A stretch of 64,000 bases of DNA, taken from Sipunculus nudus. Taxonomy: Eukaryota > Annelida > Sipuncula > Golfingiida > Sipunculidae. The notes beneath the pieces were generated by a model that saw nothing but the letters and a program-made list of their open reading frames with translations, did no database searches and was not told where the DNA came from. The translations under genes were made by a program, and so were the position numbers. Positions within the stretch are counted from its first letter, which is position 1; every line of letters starts with the position of its first letter. Of this stretch, positions 9,640-20,760 are shown piece by piece. Where the stretch lies: contig CM049320.1 of NCBI GenBank assembly GCA_026874595.1, forward strand, positions 44,962,714 through 45,026,713, in the 5' to 3' direction.

Positions 9640-10330
9640 TGTCTACCATTTCACCATTACAAGGCCTAACTGTACAGGCCATTCCCACAACTGTGATCGT
9701 ATCACAGTTGTGGATCCGCAACAAGTGCCATGCAAATCCGTCTTGCGATGTACGGAGGACGTTTGACAGCCGTACTCGGCAGGCAAGTTGCACTTTTACC
9801 CTCATTGCGTGCGACGTTGCGTCTTAGACCACGAATTTTCTTCCCATTGTACCTAAAAAATTGCACGTGTCACTAGCGAACTTCTTACGTACTCCTTGCT
9901 GGTGGAGCAAGTTGCACATGCGCTTCGTTGTTCGCGGAGAATTGGTAATATCTGTTGGACATGTCCAAAATTGTCCGTACGTGCTTACGGGCTGTCTACG
10001 ACCTCGAAATTTCGCAAGACAGACTTGCGTGGCACGTAAGATTCTACATAAAATTTGAACGAACAGTCCGTAGGAGCCCGCACGGCCGGTTGTGACCTAG
10101 GCTTCTGGAGAGTGACGTTTGCCAGTGCCCTTCAGACGAAGTCTCCGTGCCCCATGTACAGAATTACGATAGTCTAGGAACACAACGCGTTTATACACAC
10201 ACACGGACATCGACTTCACACAGAGATGATCCACACTCGGGGAACCAAAAATTTAACCGCTATTCCCGGCAAGAGCCCAGGTCACTTGGCGTGAGCGAAC
10301 AGGCAGGTCGCAAGGCCGTAATTATATAAA
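9640..10330. other. GC-richer, hairpin-rich block in module B
   Basis: This roughly 0.7-kb block has clearly higher GC and CpG than its flanks, suggesting a different origin such as a captured element or structured RNA. Visible structures: GGCCT/AGGCC stem (9663-9680); a 13-bp perfect stem with 3-nt loop (9685-9713); 14-bp palindrome TTGGACATGTCCAA (9955-9968), whose core fits the p53-family half-site RRRCWWGYYY; and the stem CGCAAG-5 nt-CTTGCG (10013-10029). It also has an ATGCAAAT octamer (9730-9737) and two copies of GCAAGTTGCAC (near 9783 and 9907). A 74-codon frame spans 21666-21890 in B3, but its ATG is CTG in B1 and B2. I recognise no protein family on either strand. The block recurs in all nine B copies. 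Confidence 0.5.
9685..9713. other. Perfect 13-bp inverted repeat with 3-nt loop
   Basis: CCACAACTGTGAT (9685-9697) is matched exactly by ATCACAGTTGTGG (9701-9713) around CGT. It is the strongest short hairpin of the unit and is unchanged in every B copy read (B2 copy at 16173-16201). Confidence 0.8.
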
Positions 10331-10332
10331 AG
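10323..10332 (+). promoter_or_regulatory. Second TATA-box match, TATATAAAAG
   Basis: A consensus-strength TATA box at the right edge of the GC-rich block, just before the (TA)n tract. It may mark a second promoter, or be chance in AT-rich DNA. Confidence 0.3.
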
Positions 10333-10355
10333 TCTGTTTATTCAGCAATATATAA

Positions 10356-10387
<32 letters not shown>

Positions 10388-10638
10388 GCATCAATAAATG
10401 TAAGGTTTAATTGCAGTTTAAGAGTTCAGTAAAACAGTCCAGACTTAGTCTTGGCAGGCTGCGGGTCGGTCGGTGTCCATGTCCAAATAAAAAAAAAATA
10501 TAGAAAACCGGTTCTCAAATGGAAATCAATATGAGACAAAGCAACCAAGGCAACCAACGCAATGTATCACTGCAAGGCAATTCATGACCTGATATTATAC
10601 GATACCGTAACATTATGAATATTGTATTTTTGGAGCCG

Positions 10639-10700
<62 letters not shown>

Positions 10701-10704
<4 letters not shown>

Positions 10705-11194
10705 ACGGATTTACCCTCCAGACTTGTGTTTGGGAGGGAATCCTAGACCTGTCAATTTAGTCAAGGGGAATTCCCCGTGGCTAGCCAGCCCTGCTTGGCG
10801 TATGGCTGGACTTAAGTAACTTGAGCAGGGGATACCCTGGTGATCAGGTGACCAAGTCTTGTCTCGCTTTCTCTGGTATACGCTTCTGGACTGATAAGAC
10901 GGTTTCTGTAGCTCTCATTAAGTATGTGACATAAATCAGCTTACATAGTATTTAATAAGTAGTCTTGTAGGTATCACTTTTACGTTTAGGTCTTCATATA
11001 GTCTTAGTTAATAGTTACAATATTCTGACTGTTCATGTTAAACATATACTTCATTCTCCATTTTAGATTTGTCACTTGTAAGTTTTATCATTAATATACT
11101 CAGTGATCAAATTATGTACGAGTTCTGTCCTAGTTCCGCAATCAGAGGTATATGGAAGTAAATATATCAATTTAATTACAAGACCCATTCCTGT

Positions 11195-11198
<4 letters not shown>
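10701..11198. mobile_element. Solo-LTR-like element in B1 (498 bp)
   Basis: The element begins TGTTACGG and ends CTGTAACA, giving TG...CA termini with a 6-bp terminal inverted repeat (TGTTAC/GTAACA). It lies inside a (TA)n tract (10641-10700 and 11199-11258), so the target duplication is masked. Length and termini fit a solo long terminal repeat of a Ty3/Gypsy-like retrotransposon. A TA-targeting MITE is the alternative. It has no internal coding. AAGGGGAATTCCCC (near 10764) is a palindrome. Private change: CTTTTACG, where others have CTTTTAAG. Confidence 0.5.
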
Positions 11199-11261
<63 letters not shown>

Positions 11262-11581
11262 AATATGCGAGAAGAATTGATCGCTTATATGAATTTTTAA
11301 CTTTGGTGTTTCCATGTGTCCTTCAACGTATATGCATGCGTATGTGCGTATATGTGCGTGAACACGGTGATATGTTTTAAAGTAATGCAGAATGGGCTTT
11401 TACAAAATCGCCCCCTTGTGACTCTAGCATATTTTTTTCATTTTAAAAACAGACACATTAAATATTCTTCTTAAAATAAATAAGTGATATAATTATTTAT
11501 TTGAAAGTTAGCGAATTCCTGTGATTTTTTATGTATTTAAGTTTTTGTACTGTTCTTACTTTGGCTGAGAATATTTGCTAC

Positions 11582-11587
11582 AATAAA
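11582..11587 (+). terminator. Polyadenylation signal AATAAA of module B (B1)
   Basis: AATAAA is followed within 5-30 nt by GTGCTGTGTGATACGTTTG and further T/GT-rich sequence, the arrangement expected of a metazoan poly(A) site. The same signal is found in all nine B copies. The roughly 850 bp from here to the module end are AT-rich with nothing I can identify. Confidence 0.45.
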
Positions 11588-14500
11588 GTGCTGTGTGATA
11601 CGTTTGTGTTTATTTGTTTTTTATGCAAGTTTTATTCTTGACCTCTAAAATATTAGTTCCAATAATAAATAGTGATCTTCAAATGAATTTCTCTAACCCT
11701 AAACATTGAATATCACCCAGAAATACATTTAATTTGTACTTTATGAAATTGTCTTAATACGGCGAACACGACATCCCCCTCCCATAAATATTTACGTTCG
11801 TTAATAATAATTATAATGGTGTACACCATCCGTATGCAAGTGTGTATATATTCCTTTTTTAAATTGTTATTATTGCAATTTTAGTTACCATTTAGTAATT
11901 CTTTGATTCTTGATGCTGGAAATAACAATATTTAAAATTATACTGTACTTGAAGGAATTGTCTGATATGGCTGTATATTGCACTTATGTATTTATTATTC
12001 ATAAATGGGTAAATGTGTATTTAAGAGGGGTTTTAAAGAGTTATTTTACTATGTTGAACGCATTATTCCAAAATTTTATTGATCTATAATAAGAAAGATT
12101 AATATAATAGATAAGGCTTGTAGAGTTTTATATCCAATATATATTTGATATGTATTACCAAAATGCTCAAGTAAATGCTAAAATGCAACATTTTCTTGGC
12201 GACGTCTTCACAGTATTATAAATAACTTTATAAACAACAAAATTCAAGCCGATATAGTCACCTAAGGAGAAAAATAAACTCTCAAGCAACACCATCTTTC
12301 ATTATATAACCTTTTTCCTAAAATTATACTTTCCCTTTATATTTACAGAATATTTCCTTTGCTTATAATTTGCGTTAAATATTGTAAATAGGCCTTTAAA
12401 AACTCTTAAATACACATTCATCCGTAATCATAGAAAGAACGGGACTAACTGCAGGCGGAATACTTGCAAAAAAATACATATGTCAAAAATGTTTAATGTT
12501 TTAGATGTAACAATTCCGGAAGTATCTTGCTACAGTCCAGGACCCCGTGCGGTAAAACGATCGAAAACAAATTGGGTTCTAGTTGAATAATTACTTTCAT
12601 CATGCCCTTGACTATGATATATTGATCATTTATAATATTTAAGTTTATTTTTGCAAAACTTAAATTAATTTGTACACCGTCCGCACGCGTTTTAGCATAT
12701 ATTTTATACAGTATGAATGTTCGTGCACGCGCGCGTGCTCGTATGCGCGCACGCGTTTTAGTAACAACCGGTGATTCCGGTTAAATGACGTCACATCTGC
12801 TTGATCCACTGTACAAATTAATTAGTCTTCCAGTTCATGCATATACGCGCACATGGGGAAACACACCTTTTTTTACGCATATATATGTTAGCACAAACAC
12901 ATATATACGAGCACATGGAAACACAACTTTACTGCATGATGTCTGTCCTTACTTTCCTTGCTCAAACATGAGACTTATTTGATAATTACAACAACATTCA
13001 CTTTTTTAAAAGGATCACATTTTAATAAGACGTACTATATCAACCTTGATTTATAGGAAAATTCAAGTACGTCCGACTACGTAGTACGAGTAATGCCAAT
13101 TTGCGGCAGGTCACCTATATTGCACTTTTACCGATTATCCTTGGATAAATTAAGGCGAAACATGCCCAGAGGAGTTCGACAAAAACAAGTCAATTTTTAC
13201 TTAAAACTAATGCTCTATCTTCTGTTCGGCTATATCTTTTGAAATTCCTTAGGTAATTTCTTGGCTCGTTGAATATTCCACGATTTCCTAAGAGGATCAG
13301 TAGATTCCGCGACACTCAAGGTGAAAGATGACGCCCACGTTTACAGTGGGCTGAGCCTATAGGTCACGTGGTCCTATTTGTTTACATGCCCTGGGGTCAC
13401 CAAGCCCTGAACCTGAAGGAGAGTAGTAAATGGTCTGGCTTTCTCTGGTTGGCTCTAGCCATCATGTGCTGGAGCATCAAAAACACCCCATTGTTTGATT
13501 TTTAAGTATGTTAAGCATAATTCCCAATAAAATTGACAGTATTGGTCAATTTGTTTTAAATCTATGGCCAATCAAAGAGATGTTGTCCAAATGCTTGTTT
13601 GGGACTGCTTGGTGGGGTATTTTGGGCTTCACTGCATTCGGGCCAGGATGGTTAAAAAAGGAGATACACAAGCCCCCTTTTTCTTGGTCAAGTTTGACTG
13701 AAGAAACAACAAATTCTCAGGTAAAAAAAAGTTTAATATCAGAATTTATTTTGAAAATTATTTAAAAGAGGCCCAAACCTCAGGTGTTTTATAGATGTTA
13801 TATAGGGAAAATAAATACAACCACGTGTCCTTCACAAAAACCTGTCTTTACAATGTGGGTGATAATACAGGCTGATCGCTGCCACAAAATTGTGCCTGAA
13901 CTGATATTCTGAGTCTTTTCAGCTTATTCAAGTACTATATTCTTTATTTCCAGGCTGTTTTTATGAGAAAAACTTGGTTTTGGAAAGCGGATTCCTGACA
14001 GGTAAGAAACATGAACTGTCACTCTTTCTTCATACCATAACAAGACTGAATTACAATTCTAGGGCTGATTTCAATAGGTAAACAACACTTTTTGGTGCCA
14101 GATTTGTATCGGCATTTCACTGGGAGTGGTGTGGATGACTTTTAGGGTGAATGGCCGTATTGGGGGGGGGGGGGGGCAGAATGATAAGGGAACAGGGGAA
14201 CAAGTGGGGGGGGGGGGGGGTAGAAGAGAGGAATTAATTTTTTTCTACTTTTGGTTCATGACTGGGCATACACACACAAACATATATATATATATATATA
14301 TATATATGTAAATATATAATTATTTATTTATTAATAAACCCCCATTTGTTTGCCCCCCATTTATTTGCCAAATTTGATGTTGCCAAATATCTTGACATAC
14401 CATGTTTCTGTATATCATGTTTTATTTTTACATGGATTTTGTGCATGTTGACTCATTGCAAAAAAACATGGTGTTGTTAAAATGTGTCATTTGGTGAATT

Positions 14501-14652
14501 TTATGGCCTCACTGAATAAAAATCAATGGTATATGGCCAGTATGTGCAGTATTGTATAACAGCAGGCTCAAATAATTTCCCATGATTAGCATTTTCCTTA
14601 TTTGACAGCATGGATTAACTGTCACCAGTAATTGTGTGGGTGTATATATATA

Positions 14653-14688
<36 letters not shown>

Positions 14689-15486
14689 TATGCATATATG
14701 TTCATATATATATGTTATATAGGGAAAATAAATACAACCACGTGTCCTATACGCACGATATCGTGTATATTGTGTACTGCATACACGATATCGTGTATAT
14801 TGTGTGCTGCATACACGATATCGTGCGTACAATTTCTTATGTACACGAATTATCGTGTATATTGCTCCTTATACGCAGGGAGTTTCGTGCACACAAAAAG
14901 TTGCATGCTCGTTTGTCTGCACACAAAAATACACGACTGTAGAAATACGGTGGTAGGTAGTGATAACCCGTATTAACTATTATTTTCCAGTACTTGTTCA
15001 AAATAATAGCAAAATCAACACATCTTTCTTGCTTTGAGAATGGTATTATCCCCTCTGGCCAACCGATAACGTCTGCAATTTTGAGTTACCAGAACTAAAA
15101 TTAATTCAGATTTAGCGTCAGAACCCTGATAATGTGTAAAAAAAAAATAAAGATAAATCAAAATTACATAAAAGAATGAGTCTGACACAAATGTGCTACC
15201 CGCCTAGTGCATGTCAAATGGAATTTCATAAAATAATGAAATAAGTTAGGGAAAATATAATTTATGCGGTGCATTAGCAGGTCAGTTTATATTAAATTGG
15301 AATATCAGATCATAAAGTGTAGTTGGAGAGACGCAGTTAATAATATTTGGTAAAGTTGTCAGCTCTTGTTGTCATCATGTTTGTTTGCACCCGTGCTGAC
15401 GACGCTGGTGGATTGTTCAATAGTATTTTATTTATTATGTAAGTAAATGGACTTACTGTACCAAGATTTATTATAATTAGATGACA

Positions 15487-15686
15487 GAAGGTTCTAGAGA
15501 ATTCAGGTAATGTGTAATTTCCAATAGGTAAATTCTAGAAAATCACGTAGGTGCCAGTCTTGACAAGAAACGACTTGATTATTCTAGAGGCTTCTAGAAG
15601 TTTCGGTTACCCAGGTGTCAAGGCCGGTCTAGAAAGGGGTGAATGAATTTGGAAGCTAGCGTCAACTGGTGACGGGTCGTTATATA
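15487..15686 (+). promoter_or_regulatory. Heat-shock-type promoter of B2
   Basis: All HSEs and the TATA are at the same spacing as in B1. Element c (15582-15604) has TTCTAGAA at its core; TATATA is at 15681-15686. Confidence 0.6.
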
Positions 15687-16833
15687 GTTGAACACTGAGC
15701 GGGATAAATAAAAATATTGCTCAATAGCCCTACTTATCCATAATTTTGCCAAGAGCTGATGTGTTTACATAGAGAACAAGCCGCCATGATTACATTAAGT
15801 GACCCACAGTCCTTTGCAACGGGATTTAGACTGGGAACCCGCTCTGATCTTATCGCTGTTTGAACTGGAAAAAGCGGGCGATAACAAATGTCAGTGGCGG
15901 GTACCAGTCGATCAACGTCCGCTCATTACAAATTCCTGTATATTGTTATGTTTAAATCACCGCGGGCTAACAAGGATCGTTAGGGGTAAAATTTCATTAA
16001 TATATTAAGGTAAGAACGTGGTAAAGTTGCCAGAAAGACCTATTTACTACCAAAGACATGCACTAACGGATGCATTTTGATGTGTATATTGAGTAGTTTT
16101 AAGAGTTTTTTTGGTGCCTTCTACCAGTGTCTACCATTTCACCATTACAAGGCCTAACTGTACAGGCCATTCCCACAACTGTGATCGTATCACAGTTGTG
16201 GATCCGCAACAAGTGCCATGCAAATCCGTCTTGCGATGTACGGAGGACGTTTGACAGCCGTACTCGGCAGGCAAGTTGCACTTTTACCCTCATTGCGTGC
16301 GACGTTGCGTCTTAGACCACGAATTTTCTTCCCATTGTACCTAAAAAATTGCACGTGTCACTAGCGAACTTCTTACGTACTCCTTGCTGGTGGAGCAAGT
16401 TGCACTTGCGCTTCGTTGTTCGCGGAGAATTTGTAATATCTGTTGGACATGTCCAAAATTGTCCGTACGTGCTTACGGGCTGTCTACGACCTCGAAATTT
16501 CGCAAGACAGACTTGCGTGGCACGTAAGATTCTACATAAAATTTGAACGAACAGTCCGTAGGAGCCCGCACGGCCGGTTGTGACCTAGGCTTCTGGAGAG
16601 TGACGTTTGCCAGTGCCCTTCAGACGAAGTCTCCGTGCCCCATGTACAGAATTCCGATAGTCTAGGAACACAACGCGTTTATACACACACACGGACATCG
16701 ACTTCACACAGAGATGATCCACACTCGGGGAACCAAAAATTTAACCGCTATTCCCGGCAAGAGCCCAGGTCACTTGGCGTGAGCGAACAGGCAGGTCGCA
16801 AGGCCGTTATTATATAAAAGTCTGTTTATTCAG

Positions 16834-16875
<42 letters not shown>

Positions 16876-17126
16876 GCATCAATAAATGTTAGGTTTAATT
16901 GCAGTTTAAGAGTTCAGTAAAACAGTCCAGACTTAGGCTTGGCAGTCTGCGGGTCGGTCGGTGTCCATGTCCAAATAAAAAAAAAATATAGAAAACCGGT
17001 TCTCAAATGGAAATCAATATGAGACAAAGCAACCAAGGCAACCAACGCAATTTATCACTGCAAGGCAATTCATGACCTGATATTATACGATACCGTAACA
17101 TTATGAATGTTGTATTTTTGGAGCCG

Positions 17127-17176
<50 letters not shown>

Positions 17177-17180
<4 letters not shown>

Positions 17181-17670
17181 ACGGATTTACCCTCCAGACT
17201 TGTGTTTGGGAGGGAATCCTAGACCTGTCAATTTAGTCAAGGGGACTTCCCCGTGGCTAGCCAGCCCTGCTTGGCGTATGGCTGAACTTAAGTAACTTGA
17301 GCAGGGGATACCCTGGTGATCAGGTGACCAAGTCTTGTCTCGCTTTCTCTGGTATACGCTTCTGGACTGATAAGACGGTTTCTGCAGCTCTCATTAAGTA
17401 TGTGACATAAATCAGCTTACATAGTATTTAATAAGTAGTCTTGTAGGTATCACTTTTAAGTTTAGGTCTTCATATAGTCTTAGTTAATAGTTACAATATT
17501 CTGACTGTTCATGTTAAACATATACTTCATTCTCCATTTTAGATTTGTCACTTGTAAGTTTTATCATTAATATACTCAGTGATCAAATTATGTACGAGTT
17601 CTGTCCTAGTTCCGCCATCAGAGGTATGTGGAAGTAAATATATCAATTTAATTACAAGACCCATTCCTGT

Positions 17671-17674
<4 letters not shown>
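17177..17674. mobile_element. Solo-LTR-like element in B2 (498 bp)
   Basis: Most divergent of the nine copies: GGGGACTTCCCC breaks the internal palindrome, and GCTGAACTT, CTGCAGCTC and CCGCCATCAG are private. The termini are intact. Confidence 0.5.
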
Positions 17675-17725
<51 letters not shown>

Positions 17726-19820
17726 AATATGCGAGAAGAATTGATCGCTTATATGAATTTTTAACTTTGGTGTTTCCATGTGTTCTTCAACGTATATGCA
17801 TGCGTATGTGCGTATATGTGCGTGAACACGGTGATATGTTTTAAAGTAATGCAGAATGGGCTTTTACGAAATCGCCCCTTGTGACTCTAGCATATTTTTT
17901 TCATTTTAAAAACAGACACATTAAATATTCTTCTTGAAATAATTAAATGATATAATTATTTATTTGAAAGTTAGCGAATTCCTGTGATTTTTTATGTATT
18001 TAAGTTTTTGTACTGTTCTTACTTTGGCTAAGAATATTTGCTACAATAAAGTGCTGTGTGATACGTTTGTGTTTATTTGTTTTTTTATGCAAGTTTTATT
18101 CTTGACCACTAAAATATTAGTTCCAATAATAAATAGTGATCTTCAAATGAATTTCTCTAACCCTAAACATTGAATATCACCCAGAAATACATTTAATTTG
18201 TACTTTATGAAATTGTCTTAATACGGCGAACATGACATCCCCCTCCCTTAAATATTTACGTTCGTTAATAATAATTATAATGGTGTACACCATCCGTATG
18301 CAAGTGTGTATATATTCCTTTTTTAAATTGTTATTATTGCAATTTTAGTTACCATTTAGTAATTCTTTGATTCTTGATGCTGGAAATAACAATATTTAAA
18401 ATTATACAGTACTTGAAGAAATTGTCTGATATGGCTGTATATTGCACTTATGTATTTATTATTCATAAATGGGTAAATGTGTATTTAAGAGGGGTTTTAA
18501 AGAGTTATTTTACTATCTTGAACGCATTATTCCAAAATTTTATTGATCTATAATAAGAAAGATTAATATAATAGATAAGGCTTGTAGAGTTTTATATCCA
18601 ATATATATTTGATATGTATTACCAAAATGCTCAAGTAAATGCTAAAATGCAACATTTTCTTGGCGACGTCTTCACAGTATTATAAATAACTTTATAAACA
18701 ACAAAATTCAAGCCGATATAGTCACCTAAGGAGAAAAATAAACTCTCAAGCAACACCATCTTTCATTATATAACCTTTTTTTCTAAAATTATACTTTCCC
18801 TTTATATTTACAGAATATTTCCTTTGCTTATAATTTGCGTTAAATATTGTAAATAGGCCTTTAAAAACTCTTAAATACACATTCATCCGTAATCATAGAA
18901 AGAACGGGACTAACTGCAGGCGGAATACTTGCAAAAAAATACATATGTCAAAAATGTTTAATGTTTTAGATGTAACAATCCCGGAAGTATCTTGCTACAG
19001 TCCAGGACCCCATGCGGTAAAACGATCGAAAACAAATTGGGTTCTAGTTGAATAATTACTTTCATCATGCCCTTGACTATGATATATTGATCATTTATAA
19101 TATTTAAGTTTATTTTTGCAAAACTTAAATTAATTTGTACACCGTCCGCACGCGTTTTAGCATATATTTTATACAGTATGAATGTTCGTGCACGCGCGCG
19201 TGCTCGTATGCGCGCACGCGTTTTAGTAACAACCGGTGATTCCGGTTAAATGACGTCACATCTGCTCGATCCACTGTACAAATTAATTAGTCTTCCAGTT
19301 CATGCATATACGCGCACATGGGGAAACACACCTTTTTTTACGCATATATATGTTAGCACAAACACATATATACGAGCACATGGAAACACAACTTTACTGC
19401 ATGATGTCTGTCCTTACTTTCCTTGCTCAAACATGAGACTTATTTGATAATTACAACAACATTCACTTTTTTAAAAGGATCACATTTTAATAAGACGTAC
19501 TATATCAACCTTGATTTATAGGAAAATTCAAGTACGTCCGACTACGTAGTACGAGTAATGCCAATTTGCGGCAGGTCACCTATATTGCACTTTTACCGAT
19601 TATCCTTGGATAAATTAAGGCGAAACATGCCCAGAGGAGTTCGACAAAAACAAGTCAATTTTTACTTAAAACTAATGCTCTATCTTCTTTTCGGCTATAT
19701 CTTTTGAAATTCCTTAGGTAATTTCTTGGCTCGTTGAATATTCCACGATTTCCTAAGAGGATCAGTAGATTCCGCGACACTCAAGGTGAAAGATGACGCC
19801 CACGTTTACAGTGGGCTGAG

Positions 19821-19826
19821 CCTATA
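19821..19826. other. Deletion junction in U5 (CCTATA microhomology)
   Basis: GGGCTGAGCCTATA is joined to CCTATACGCACG through a shared CCTATA. In U4 the two flanks are 1390 bp apart (13361 versus 14751). Confidence 0.9.
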
Positions 19827-20560
19827 CGCACGATATCGTGTATATTGTGTACTGCATACACGATATCGTGTATATTGAGTGCTGCATACACGATATCGTG
19901 CGTACAATTTCTTATGTACACGAATTATCGTGTATATTGCTCCTTATACGCAGGGAGTTTCGTGCACACAAAAAGTTGCATGCTCGTTTGTCTGCACACA
20001 AAAATACACGACTGTAGAAATACGGTGGTAGGTAGTGATAACCCGTATTAACTATAATTTTCCAGTACTTGTTCAAAATAATAGCAAAATCAACACATCT
20101 TTCTTGCTTTGAGAATGGTATTATCCCCTCTGGCCAACCGATAACGTCTGCAATTTTGAGTTACCAGAACTAAAATTAATTCAGATTTAGCGTCAGAACC
20201 CTGATAATGTGTAAAAAAAAATAAAGATAAATCAAAATTACATAAAAGAATGAGTCTGACACAAATGTGCTACCCGCCTAGTGCATGTCAAATGGAATTT
20301 CATAAAATAATGAAATAAGTTAGGGAAAATATAATTTATGCGGTGCATTAGCAGGTCAGTTTATATTAAATTGGAATATCAGATCATAAAGTGTAGTTGG
20401 AGAGACGCAGTTAATAATATTTGGTAAAGTTGTCAGCTCTTGTTGTCATCATGTTTGTTTGCACCCGTGCTGACGACGCTGGTGGATTGTTCAATAGTAT
20501 TTTATTTATTATGTAAGTAAATGGACTTACTGTACCAAGATTTATTATAATTAGATGACA

Positions 20561-20760
20561 GAAGGTTCTAGAGAATTCAGGTAATGTGTAATTTCCAATA
20601 GGTAAATTCTAGAAAATCACGTAGGTGCCAGTCTTGACAAGAAACGACTTGATTATTCTAGAGGCTTCTAGAAGTTTCGGTTACCCAGGTGTCAAGGCCG
20701 GTCTAGAAAGGGGTGAATGAATTTGGAAGCTAGCGTCAACTGGTGACGGGTCGTTATATA
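20561..20760 (+). promoter_or_regulatory. Heat-shock-type promoter of B3
   Basis: Element a starts at 20561, element c is at 20656-20678, and TATATA is at 20755-20760. Confidence 0.6.

Larger units (their letters stand above)
9223..11605 (+). ncRNA. Candidate stress-inducible transcript unit of module B (reference copy B1)
   Basis: The start is placed about 30 bp after the TATA. A first exon would end at 9521 (TTAAG|GTAAGA, a near-perfect donor). Possible acceptors are TTTATTCAG (10345), TTCTCCATTTTAG (11066, inside the LTR-like element) and a T-rich tract ending AAACAG (11452). AATAAA at 11582-11587 is followed by GTGCTGTGTGA and GTTTGTGTTT, a normal GT-rich downstream element. Coding potential looks poor: the first-exon ATG frames are short (9271-9375, 34 codons, including a GCCGCCATG context at 9298). 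I therefore lean to a long non-coding RNA, though a small peptide is possible. Equivalent spans are about 15711-18068, 20785-23157, 27258-29652, 33761-36123, 40238-42643, 46765-49153, 53199-55597 and 59725-62103. Transcription is inferred, not seen. Confidence 0.3.
8773..12448. repeat. Module B copy B1 (3676 bp), type I
   Basis: This segment is absent from U1-U3. It begins TTTATGCGG after TATAA and ends GGGACTAA before CTGCAGG, so it is bracketed by TAA on both sides. Order inside: AT-rich leader, heat-shock-type promoter, exon-like block with donor, GC-rich hairpin block (9640-10330), (TA)n (10347-10388), (TA)n (10641-10700), 498-bp TG...CA element, (TA)n (11199-11258), poly(A) signal (11582), then an AT-rich tail of about 850 bp with nothing recognised. 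Private change: the strongest HSE reads TTCAAGAA instead of TTCTAGAA. Confidence 0.9.
8463..14950. repeat. Array unit U4, long A+B type (6488 bp)
   Basis: First unit with module B (8773-12448) between the A tail and the A head. It has a private substitution, CTTCTGTTCGG, near 13222. Both poly-G tracts are 15 bp, the longest matched pair in the window. Confidence 0.95.
15261..18913. repeat. Module B copy B2 (3653 bp), divergent type I
   Basis: This copy has many private substitutions, concentrated at about 16.8-18.2 kb (for example GCCATCAGAGGTATGTGG near 17620 and AAATGATATAAT near 17945). The first (TA)n tract lacks the internal CATAT interruption of most other copies and ends TATACGCATC. 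The poly(A) signal is at 18045-18050. Confidence 0.9.
14951..20025. repeat. Array unit U5, long type with 1.39 kb internal deletion (5075 bp)
   Basis: Contains B2 (15261-18913). Its A module has lost the interval matching 13361-14750 of U4, which removes the exon-like cassette, both poly-G tracts and both A-type (TA)n tracts. The junction at 19821-19826 is CCTATA, a 6-bp motif present at both ends of the missing segment in intact units. Confidence 0.95.

Noticed and set aside
9611-9827. Opposing 62- and 64-codon frames over the hairpin block
   Set aside because: They overlap on both strands, have no domain, and are likely a by-product of higher GC content.
11688-11704. Telomere-like CTAACCCTAAAC
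   Set aside because: Only about one and a half repeats, not an interstitial telomeric array.
8773-12448. Module B as a DNA transposon with TAA target duplication
   Set aside because: No terminal inverted repeats and no transposase remnant; microhomology loss explains the junction equally well.
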